DNA of 29,244 nt. Origin: DATDAH01 sp036525535 (GTDB lineage Bacteria; Actinomycetota; Acidimicrobiia; Acidimicrobiales; DATDAH01). Shown piece by piece: positions 14,631 through 21,753 of this stretch. The notes under the pieces are model-generated. The model saw nothing but the letters and a program-made list of their open reading frames with translations, was not told the DNA's origin and made no database searches. The DNA lies in assembly GCA_036525535.1 (NCBI GenBank), contig DATDAH010000152.1, positions 1 to 29,244 on the forward strand, in the 5' to 3' direction. Numbering within the stretch: the stretch's first letter is position 1; each line of letters opens with the position of its first letter. The position numbers and the translations under genes are program-made.

Positions 14631-15487
14631 TGGCGAAGGTCGGGTTGGTCCTGCATCACCAGCGGGAGGAGGCGGCCACCGTCACCCGGGACGTCGCCTC
14701 CTGGCTCGGGGATCGGGGTCACGAGGTCGAGCTGCCCGAGCCCGACGCCCACCTGGCCGGGCTCGAAGACCGCGGCGTACCCGAGGACTGGTTCGGCGAG
14801 GGCCTGGATCTCGTGGTGAGCCTCGGTGGCGACGGCACGATGTTGCGCACGGTCAGCCTGGTGGCGGCCCACGACGTGCCCGTCCTCGGCGTGAACTTCG
14901 GCCAGTTGGGCTACCTCACCGAGATCGATCCCGCCGACCTGTCCCGCTCCCTGGAGCGCTTCTTCGCCGACGACTACCGCACCGAGGAGCGCATGCTGCT
15001 GGAGGTGCGCCTGGCCCAGGGGGCGGCCGGCGACAAGCGCTGCTGGGTCGCGCTCAACGAGGCCGTACTCGAGCGGACGGCCGCGGGCCACACCGTGCGG
15101 CTCGGGGTGGACCTCGACGGTGAGTTCTTCACCACGTACGCCGCCGACGCCCTGATCGTGGCCACCCCCACGGGATCGACCGCGTACTCACTGTCGGCCC
15201 GGGGCCCGATCGTGGCGCCCGACCACCGGGCCCTCCTGCTCACCCCGGTCTCGCCGCACATGCTCTTCGACCGGACGCTGGTGCTCAACGCCGACGAGGA
15301 GGTCCGCCTCGAGGTCCAGGGTCACCGCCCGGCCACGCTCTCCGTCGACGGCCAGCCGGTGGTCGACCTGGTCGACGGTGACGCCATCGAGTGCGTGGCC
15401 TCGAGCCATGCCGCCCTGCTGGTCACCTTCGGGGCCCGGGACTTCCACCAGATCCTGAAGTCCAAGTTCGGCCTGGCCGACCGGTGA
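14630..15487 (+). CDS. nadK: NAD kinase
   Basis: This 285-residue protein phosphorylates NAD to NADP using ATP or polyphosphate. It shows the diagnostic GGDGT motif (66-70) preceded by DLVVSLG, the NFGQLGYLTE segment, LNEAVLER, the ATPTGSTAYSLSARGPIV core motif, and the C-terminal LSVDGQ. The ATG shares a base with the tlyA stop, and recN follows within 8 bases, so tlyA, NAD kinase and recN form one operon. The same order is conserved in mycobacteria (called ppnK there). Length and motifs are normal. Confidence 0.95.
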   Translation: MAKVGLVLHHQREEAATVTRDVASWLGDRGHEVELPEPDAHLAGLEDRGVPEDWFGEGLDLVVSLGGDGTMLRTVSLVAAHDVPVLGVNFGQLGYLTEIDPADLSRSLERFFADDYRTEERMLLEVRLAQGAAGDKRCWVALNEAVLERTAAGHTVRLGVDLDGEFFTTYAADALIVATPTGSTAYSLSARGPIVAPDHRALLLTPVSPHMLFDRTLVLNADEEVRLEVQGHRPATLSVDGQPVVDLVDGDAIECVASSHAALLVTFGARDFHQILKSKFGLADR

Positions 15488-15494
15488 GCGGCTG

Positions 15495-17084
15495 ATGCTG
15501 GCTGAGCTGGCCGTCGAGAACCTGGGTGTCATCGACCGCCTTCAGCTGGTGCTGGGCCCCGGCATGACTGCCCTCACGGGTGAGACCGGAGCAGGCAAGA
15601 CGCTGCTGGTCGAGGCCGTCGACCTCCTCGTCGGTGGCCGGGCCGATCCCGTGCTGGTGGGCCCGGCCGGTGAGGAGGCGATCGTCGAAGGTCGCTTCGT
15701 CTCGGGCCACGACGAGATCGTGCTGCGCCGGGTCATTCCGTCCGACGGGCGGAGCCGGGCGTACGTCGACGGTCGGCTGGCCACCGCCTCCGCCCTCAGC
15801 GAGGCGGGAAAGCTCCTGGTCGACCTGCACGGCCAGCACGCCCACCAGTCCCTGCTCCAGGGCCCGGCCCAGCGGGCCGCCTTGGACCGCTTCGGCGACA
15901 TCGATCTGTCCGGCCTGGAGGCAGCGCGGGCCGAGCTGCGAGAGGTCGAGGTGGCCCTCGCCGATCTCGGCGGCGACGACCGGGCCCGGGCCCGGGAGCT
16001 CGACCTGCTCCGGTTCCAGGTGGCCGAGATCGACGCCGCCGCCATCACCGGTCCCGACGAGGACCAGGAGCTGGAGGCCGAGGGCGACCGCCTCGGCGAC
16101 GCCGTGGCCCACCGGGAGGCCGCGGAAGGCGCCGCCGACCTGCTGCTGGGCGACGACGCGGCGAGGGACCGGCTCGCCGCCGCGGGTGCCACGCTGGCCG
16201 ACCGGGCGCCGTTCAAGGGCCTGGCGGGGCGACTGGTCGGTCTGCAGGCGGATCTGGAGGACGTGGCCGCCGCGTTGCGGGACGCGGCGGAGACCATCGA
16301 GCCGGACCCCGAGCGGCTGGCTGTCGTCCGGGAACGCCGCCACCTGCTGTCCGAGCTGCGCCGGAAGTACGGCGACACCCTGGGCGAGGTCCTGGAGTTC
16401 CGGGCCGAGACCGCGGCGCGCCTGAGCGAGCTGGAGTCCCACGAGGAACGGGCCGCCGCGTTGGACGAGCGCCGGGCGCGGGCCGAGAAGGCGATGGGCG
16501 AGGCCGCAGCCAAGGTCGGCCGGGCCCGCCGGGCCGCCGCCCCCGCGCTGGCCGACGCCGCGGTGACCCGTCTGCAGGAGCTGGCCATGCCGAACGCCCG
16601 CCTGGCGATCGACGTCGGCGCCGACCCCGGTGACGACGTCACAATCCAGTTCAGCGCCAACCCGGGATCGCCCCCCCAGCCGCTGGCCAAGGTGGCCTCG
16701 GGCGGCGAACTGGCCCGGACCATGCTGGCCCTTCGCCTGGTCACCACCGAGGCCCCGCCCACGCTCGTCTTCGACGAGGTCGATGCCGGCATCGGCGGGA
16801 CGACCGCCTTGGCCCTGGCCGCCGCCCTGGCGGAGTTGGGCGACGAGCACCAGGTCCTCGTCGTCACGCACCTCCCGCAGGTGGCTGCCTTCGCCGACGC
16901 CCAGGTGACGATCGAGAAGCAGGTCACCGGCGAGCGCACGGCCACCCAGGCCCGGCCCGTCGAAGGCGACGAGCGCATCGTCGAGCTCTCCCGCATGCTG
17001 TCGGGCCAGCCCGACTCGGCCACCGCCCGCCAGCACGCCGACGAGCTGCTGGGCGAAGCCGCGGCCCGACGCGCCATCCGGTGA
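15495..17084 (+). CDS. recN: DNA repair ATPase RecN
   Basis: RecN is an SMC-like ATPase that tethers DNA ends during double-strand break repair. The 529-residue chain has Walker A GETGAGKT (29-36), the RecN motif LVDLHGQHAHQSLL (about 110-123), and a central coiled coil about 150-350 rich in Ala/Glu/Arg. The ABC signature is ASGGELARTMLALRL and Walker B is LVFDEVDAGIGG, followed by the VTHLPQVAAFAD H-loop. The ATG lies 8 bases after the NAD kinase stop. The protein is somewhat shorter than the 550-590 residues common in the family because of a shorter coiled coil. No defect in catalytic motifs is visible. Confidence 0.95.
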   Translation: MLAELAVENLGVIDRLQLVLGPGMTALTGETGAGKTLLVEAVDLLVGGRADPVLVGPAGEEAIVEGRFVSGHDEIVLRRVIPSDGRSRAYVDGRLATASALSEAGKLLVDLHGQHAHQSLLQGPAQRAALDRFGDIDLSGLEAARAELREVEVALADLGGDDRARARELDLLRFQVAEIDAAAITGPDEDQELEAEGDRLGDAVAHREAAEGAADLLLGDDAARDRLAAAGATLADRAPFKGLAGRLVGLQADLEDVAAALRDAAETIEPDPERLAVVRERRHLLSELRRKYGDTLGEVLEFRAETAARLSELESHEERAAALDERRARAEKAMGEAAAKVGRARRAAAPALADAAVTRLQELAMPNARLAIDVGADPGDDVTIQFSANPGSPPQPLAKVASGGELARTMLALRLVTTEAPPTLVFDEVDAGIGGTTALALAAALAELGDEHQVLVVTHLPQVAAFADAQVTIEKQVTGERTATQARPVEGDERIVELSRMLSGQPDSATARQHADELLGEAAARRAIR

Positions 17085-17091
17085 CGGCCAG

Positions 17092-17931
17092 GTGACGGTG
17101 TTCCTCGGTTTCCTCGGCGGCTGCGCCGCGGGCTTCGGCGGTTGGCTGATGCTGCGTCCCACCTTCGCCGCCCCGATCTTCGCCCGCGAGAACCACCGGG
17201 GTCAGTTCATCCCGACCGCGGTCGGGCTGGTCCTGCCCCTGGCGGTGCTGGCTTCCGAGACGGCGCTGCAGGTGGGGGAGTCGCTGGACTGGGAGCCCAA
17301 CGCCGTCACCGACGGGCCCCGGGCGTCGGTCCTGATCTTGGCCCTGGGCCTCGGCCTGCTCGGCCTGCTCGACGACCTGGCCGGTACGGGGGAGTCCGGT
17401 GGGTTCAGCGGCCACCTCGGCGCCCTGCGTCACGGTCGGTTCACCACCGGCTCGCTGAAGCTGTTCGGCGGGGCCGCGGTCGCGATCGTGGCGGTGCAGG
17501 GACCACGGTCTGACTCGCTGGGCCGCGTGCTGCTCGACGCCGCCGTCATCGCCCTCTGTGCCAACGCCGCCAACCTCTTCGACCGGGCTCCCGGCCGGAC
17601 GCTGAAGGTGTCGCTCCTGGCCTTCCTCGTGCTGGTCATCGCCACCGGCGCCCCCGCCGAGCTGCTGGGGGTGGCGGTCGTCGCCGGGGCGGCCGCCGGC
17701 CTGCTCTGGCCCGACCTGCGGGAGCAGATGATGTTGGGCGACGTCGGCGCCAACGTCCTCGGCGGCGTCCTCGGCCTCGGCGTCGTCATCGCCACCGCCC
17801 CGATGACCCGCACCATCGTGTTCCTGGGCGTCCTGGCCCTCAACCTGGTCAGTGAGGCGGTCAGCTTCAGCACGGTGATCGACAAGGTCGCTCCGCTGCG
17901 GGCCCTCGACCGCGCCGGCCGCAAGCCCTAG
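17092..17931 (+). CDS. MraY/WecA-like polyprenyl-phosphate sugar-phosphate transferase family protein (short)
   Basis: The 279-residue protein is hydrophobic with about 8-9 membrane segments. It carries shortened family motifs: the acidic LLDDLAG loop (about residues 90-97), NAANLFDRAPGR near 161-172 (in place of MraY NxxNLxDGLDG), and LGDVGANVLGG. MraY/WecA enzymes transfer a sugar-phosphate from a UDP-sugar to a lipid carrier on the inner face of the membrane. This one is about 80 residues shorter than MraY, so it is unlikely to be MraY itself. It starts at a GTG 8 bases after recN. Its position before SteA, SteB and MurJ genes suggests a role with lipid-linked envelope precursors; the substrate is unknown. 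Confidence 0.75.
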   Translation: MTVFLGFLGGCAAGFGGWLMLRPTFAAPIFARENHRGQFIPTAVGLVLPLAVLASETALQVGESLDWEPNAVTDGPRASVLILALGLGLLGLLDDLAGTGESGGFSGHLGALRHGRFTTGSLKLFGGAAVAIVAVQGPRSDSLGRVLLDAAVIALCANAANLFDRAPGRTLKVSLLAFLVLVIATGAPAELLGVAVVAGAAAGLLWPDLREQMMLGDVGANVLGGVLGLGVVIATAPMTRTIVFLGVLALNLVSEAVSFSTVIDKVAPLRALDRAGRKP

Positions 17932-17999
17932 GACCGAGACGCCGCCCGTCCTTCTGGCTTCGACCGCCGGTCCGAGGGCCTGTACGGGTGCGGGTCCGC

Positions 18000-18005
18000 T
18001 ACCGT
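18000..18005 (+). promoter_or_regulatory. Candidate -10 box (TACCGT) for the steA-steB-murJ cluster
   Basis: TACCGT lies in the 131-base gap between the MraY-like gene and steA. It predicts a start near 18012, downstream of the GTG at 17988, so the longest possible SteA reading is unlikely and the ATG at 18063 or 18084 is preferred. Confidence 0.4.
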
Positions 18006-18062
18006 GGGTGGGCCGGGTCCGGGTGTCTTCGTCTCCCTGGGCCACCCTGTCCCTGCCCCCGG

Positions 18063-19232
18063 ATGGACCGGAAAATCCCTTCCATGCTGCGCCGTGCCAA
18101 GAAAGCCGCACCCCAGGGCATCGCGGGGCGCGCCCGGGTGGGGAAGCGGACCAAGGACCTCATCAAGCGGCTGGAGCCAGGGGAGATCGCGGTCATCGAC
18201 CACGCCGACCTCGACCGGGTGGCCGCGGACGGCCTCGTGGCCGCCCGCGTGGCGGCGGTCGTCAACGCCCGGCCGTCGGTGACCGGGCGCTACCCGAACC
18301 AGGGTCCCCTGCGCATCCTGGCGGCGGGAATCCCCCTCGTCGACGAGGTGGGATCCGAGCTGCTCGACACCCTGGAGGACGGTCAGCCCATCACCGTGGC
18401 CGAGGGGGACATCTGTGTCGGGGGCGAGATCGTGGCCTCCGGGAACCGTCGGACCCGGGAGGACGTCGAGACGGTCATCGACGAGGCCAAGCGCACCATC
18501 GGGGCCGAGCTGCAGCGCTTTGCCGAGAACACGCTGGAGTACGTCCGCCGTGAGGCGGAGCTGACCTTCGCTCCCCTGAACCTGCCGCCATTGCACACCA
18601 AGATCGACGGCCGCCATGTGCTGGTCGTGGTCCGGGGCCACGACTACAAGGAGGACCTGCGGGCCCTCCGGCCCTACATCGCCGAGTACCGGCCGGTGCT
18701 CATCGGCGTGGACGGCGGGGCCGACGCCCTGCTCGAGCAACGGATGAAGCCCGACGTGATCATCGGTGACTTCGACTCGGTCACGGCCGGGGCCCTGGAC
18801 GTGGCCAAGGACCTGATCCATCACGTCCACCCCAGCGGCCACAACCCCGGTTTCGAGGAGCTGCAGGACTTCGGGGTCGACTACGAGGAGTTCGTGGTCG
18901 AGGGCACCTCGGAGGACGCGGCCATGATCCTGGCCCACGAGGCCGGCGCCGACCTGATCGTGGCCGTCGGCACCCACGCCACCATGATCGAGTTCCTGGA
19001 CAAGGGTCGTCCGGGCATGGCCTCCACCTTCCTGACCCGGCTCCGCCTCGGCCCGACGCTGGTCGACGCCAAGGGGGTGAGCCGGCTGTACGAGGGCCGG
19101 GTCCGCCGCCGGGACATCGTCATGCTCCTCGCCGCCGCTCTGGCCGTCATCCTCGTGATGGTCGCCGTGTCCGACTCCCTCCAGACCTTCATCGATGCCG
19201 TCTGGCTCAGCCTCCGGGATGCCTTCAGTTGA
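18063..19232 (+). CDS. steA: SteA-like cell-separation protein (thiamin-pyrophosphokinase-like fold, C-terminal membrane anchor)
   Basis: From the ATG at 18063 the protein has 389 residues; the ATG at 18084 is an alternative, giving 382. It aligns along its length with recalled mycobacterial Rv1697/SteA: IARV-like N-terminus, LEPGEIAVIDHADLDRVAAD, AAVVNARPSVTGRYPNQGP, and ALRPYIAEYRPVLIGVDGGAD. These are followed by the PDVIIGDFDSV motif of thiamin-pyrophosphokinase-like domains and by STFLTRLRLGPTLVDAKGVSRLY. One C-terminal membrane helix is visible in VMLLAAALAVILVMVAV. In corynebacteria SteA and SteB act in daughter-cell separation and peptidoglycan hydrolase activation, as I recall. The stop overlaps the next start (TTGA), so SteA and SteB are coupled. 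Thiamin pyrophosphokinase activity is not expected. Confidence 0.88.
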   Translation: MDRKIPSMLRRAKKAAPQGIAGRARVGKRTKDLIKRLEPGEIAVIDHADLDRVAADGLVAARVAAVVNARPSVTGRYPNQGPLRILAAGIPLVDEVGSELLDTLEDGQPITVAEGDICVGGEIVASGNRRTREDVETVIDEAKRTIGAELQRFAENTLEYVRREAELTFAPLNLPPLHTKIDGRHVLVVVRGHDYKEDLRALRPYIAEYRPVLIGVDGGADALLEQRMKPDVIIGDFDSVTAGALDVAKDLIHHVHPSGHNPGFEELQDFGVDYEEFVVEGTSEDAAMILAHEAGADLIVAVGTHATMIEFLDKGRPGMASTFLTRLRLGPTLVDAKGVSRLYEGRVRRRDIVMLLAAALAVILVMVAVSDSLQTFIDAVWLSLRDAFS

Positions 19233-20182
19233 TCTCCTTCCGTTTCCACATCGTCAGCATCGTGGCCGTCTTCCTGGCGTTGGCCATCGGCATCGTCGTC
19301 GGGTCGACGGTCATCGACCGCGCCATCGTCGAGGGCCTGCGCAATCGGGTCGACGAGGTCCGCGACAACTTGGACGAGCGCCAGGCGGCCAACGACGCCC
19401 TCCAGGCCCAGGTCGACGACCTCGAGGCGTTCGCCAACGACGCCGCGGCCATCACCGTCGACGGCCGGCTGACCGACACCGTGGCCGTCGTCGTCACCGA
19501 CGAAGGCGTGGATCGGGATCCGGTCGACCGGACGATCGAACTGCTCGGCCAGGCCGGCTCGACCGTCCGGGGCGTGCTCACGGTCGACAGCTCGTGGGTC
19601 CTGGAGGACCCCGAGCAGATGGCGGCGCTGGCCGAGGTCGTCGACCTCGACGCCGAGGCCACCGTCGAGGAGATCCAGACCCGGGCGGCCTCCCTCCTCG
19701 TCACCGACCTGTCGTCGTCGGTCGAGGTGGTCGACGACGGCACCGGTGCCCTCGACGAGATCAGCGCTCTGGACCTGGTCGACTACGAGGCCTTGACCGA
19801 CGTGGTCGCCCCCCGAACCCGGCGGGTCCTCTTCGTGGTCGTGTCCGGCCCAGCCAGCACCCTCGAGAGCTCGGCCCACACCGAGTCGTTCGCCGTCGCC
19901 GCGGCTGCGTCGGCGGGCGCCGTGGTCGTGGCCGAGGTGTGGCGGGAGGAAGAAAACGGCCCGGACCGAGGTGACTCACTGGCCACCATCCTCGGCTCAC
20001 CGACGCTGCGGGGACAGATCTCGACGGTGGACGACCTGGACCTGGCCCAGGGTCCCACCACCGCAATCCTCACCCTCCTGGCCGCCCAGGCGGGCGAGAT
20101 CGGGCACTACGGCGTGGGCGACGGTGCCGATGCGGCCGCCCCGCCGCCGCCCGGGCCGCCGACCACGACCACGGTCCCGTGA
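19229..20182 (+). CDS. steB: SteB/MctB family membrane-anchored envelope protein
   Basis: The N-terminus ISFRFHIVSIVAVFLALAIG is the hallmark of the SteB/MctB family: a single membrane helix followed by a coiled coil (about 30-70) and an extracytoplasmic alpha/beta domain. The 317-residue chain ends in a Pro/Thr-rich tail. Mycobacterial MctB (Rv1698) was described as a copper-export-related channel, while the corynebacterial homologue SteB works with SteA in cell separation. This copy has no cysteine and only two methionines, so the copper label is not supported by its sequence. The TTG start overlaps the steA stop and the stop overlaps the murJ start, giving strict coupling on both sides. 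Confidence 0.85.
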   Translation: MISFRFHIVSIVAVFLALAIGIVVGSTVIDRAIVEGLRNRVDEVRDNLDERQAANDALQAQVDDLEAFANDAAAITVDGRLTDTVAVVVTDEGVDRDPVDRTIELLGQAGSTVRGVLTVDSSWVLEDPEQMAALAEVVDLDAEATVEEIQTRAASLLVTDLSSSVEVVDDGTGALDEISALDLVDYEALTDVVAPRTRRVLFVVVSGPASTLESSAHTESFAVAAAASAGAVVVAEVWREEENGPDRGDSLATILGSPTLRGQISTVDDLDLAQGPTTAILTLLAAQAGEIGHYGVGDGADAAAPPPPGPPTTTTVP

Positions 20183-21753
20183 CCGCCCCGAACTCCGTCG
20201 GCCGGTCCGCGGTCGGGATGGGGGCGGCGGCCGCCGCCTCCCGGGTCCTCGGCGGGGCCCGCGTCCTCGTCGTCGCCGCCGTCCTGGGCACGACCTGGCT
20301 GGGGGACACCTTCGAGGCGGCGAACACCTTCCCGACGGTCGTCTTCGAGCTGCTGGCGGCGGGCGCCCTCTCCGCCGTGCTCGTCCCGACCTTCGTCGAT
20401 CTCTTCGCCCGCGACCAGCGCCCTGAGGCCGAACGCCAGGCCGGTGGCGTGCTCGGGCTGGCTCTGGTCGTCTTGGGCTCACTCGCCGTCGTGGGGATGA
20501 TCGCCGCCCCCTGGCTGGCCGACGCGTTGACCCGGGCCTCCGACGCCCCGGCCCAACAGCAGGAGCTGGCGACTTCCCTGCTGCGCTGGTTCCTGCCGCA
20601 GCTGCTGCTCTATCCGATCGGATTCTGCGCGATCGCCCTCCTCAACGCCAAGCGGGTGTTCGCCCTGCCGGCGGCGGCCCCGATCGGCAACACGGTCGTC
20701 CTGGTGTCCGCCCTTTTGATCTTCTACGCCGTGGCCGGACCTGATCCCGGGCTCGACCTGACGACAGGCGAGACGGCGCTGCTCGGCCTCGGCGGGACCT
20801 TGGGTGTGGCCGCCTTCGTGGCCATCCCGACGGTGGCCCTGTGGCGCACCGGGTTCCGGCTGAGGCCCCGGTGGGCCCCACGCGACCCTGGCGTCCGTCG
20901 CCTCCTCGGCCTCTCCAGCTGGGCCGTGCTCCAGCACAGCGGAGCCGCTCTCCTGTTGGGCGCCGCCATCGTCCTCGGGGCCGGTGTCGAGGGCGGGGTG
21001 GTCTCGTACCGGGTCGCCTTCTACCTGTTCCTGGCCCCCTACGGGATCCTGGCCCAACCGCTGCACACCACCGTCCAGCCCGAGTTGGCCGACGATGTGG
21101 ATCGGGGCGACCTCGACGGCTTCGGCCGGGCCATGCGCTGGGCGCTGGCGTCTCTCGGCGTCGTGGTCCTCCCGGTCGCCGGGCTCATGGTGGCCCTGGC
21201 TCGCCCGGCCATGGAGGTCGTGGCCTTCGGCCAAGCCGACTCGGGAGACGGCGTGGCCCTGATGGCCGCGGGCGTGGCCGGCCTGGCCCTCGGCCTGCCG
21301 GCCTACGGCGCTTTCCGCCTGCTGGCCGCAGCCTGGTATGCCCTCGACGACAGCCGGACCCCGGCCATCGCGGCCATCGGGTCGGCCGTGGTCGGCGTCG
21401 CCCTGATGATCGCCCTCGCGCCCTTCACCGACGGACCGTCCCGCATCTTCGCCCTGGGCCTGGGCCACACGGTCGGTTTCCTGCTGGGCACGCTCTGGCT
21501 GGCCCTGCGTCTGCGGCGACGCCAGCCGGTGGCCCTGTGGCCCCGCACCCTGCCCGCCATAACCGCGCTGGCCGCCGTCCTGGCCGGGGGGGCATGGGTG
21601 GCCGTCGACGCATGGTCGCCGGACGGCCGGGTGGCCACCGCGGTCGCCCTGGGCCTCGTCGGCATCGTGGGCGGCGGCCTCTACTACGGAGGACTCCGCG
21701 GATTGCACCTGTTGCCTGGACCGCTGGTCCGGAACTCGGCGGTCGCCTCATGA
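20179..21753 (+). CDS. murJ: MurJ/MviN-family lipid II flippase
   Basis: The 524-residue protein has about 14 hydrophobic segments and the MurJ/MOP-exporter pattern. An N-terminal ASRVLGGARVLVVAAVLG carries conserved arginines, followed by LGDTFEAANTFP, LLAAGALSAVLVPTF, and LLYPIGFCAIALLNAKRVFALPAAAPI in the middle (quoted in parts). MurJ flips lipid II across the cytoplasmic membrane for peptidoglycan synthesis. The GTG overlaps the SteB stop (GTGA, 20179-20182), and its own stop overlaps the next start (ATGA, 21750-21753). It lacks the C-terminal kinase-like extension of mycobacterial MviN. It could be a second, dedicated flippase if another murJ exists elsewhere. Confidence 0.9.
   Translation: MTAPNSVGRSAVGMGAAAAASRVLGGARVLVVAAVLGTTWLGDTFEAANTFPTVVFELLAAGALSAVLVPTFVDLFARDQRPEAERQAGGVLGLALVVLGSLAVVGMIAAPWLADALTRASDAPAQQQELATSLLRWFLPQLLLYPIGFCAIALLNAKRVFALPAAAPIGNTVVLVSALLIFYAVAGPDPGLDLTTGETALLGLGGTLGVAAFVAIPTVALWRTGFRLRPRWAPRDPGVRRLLGLSSWAVLQHSGAALLLGAAIVLGAGVEGGVVSYRVAFYLFLAPYGILAQPLHTTVQPELADDVDRGDLDGFGRAMRWALASLGVVVLPVAGLMVALARPAMEVVAFGQADSGDGVALMAAGVAGLALGLPAYGAFRLLAAAWYALDDSRTPAIAAIGSAVVGVALMIALAPFTDGPSRIFALGLGHTVGFLLGTLWLALRLRRRQPVALWPRTLPAITALAAVLAGGAWVAVDAWSPDGRVATAVALGLVGIVGGGLYYGGLRGLHLLPGPLVRNSAVAS

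Noticed and set aside
17931..17973. GGACCG...CGGTCC hairpin after the MraY-like gene as a terminator
   Set aside because: The loop would exceed 30 bases and alternative short stems compete, so the evidence is too weak to list as a feature.
20841..21749. Long open frame extending upstream of the phosphatase-like membrane protein
   Set aside because: It runs through murJ in another frame and gives a Pro/Arg/Gly-rich translation typical of GC-rich shadow frames. The signal peptide and ATGA overlap fix the start at 21750.
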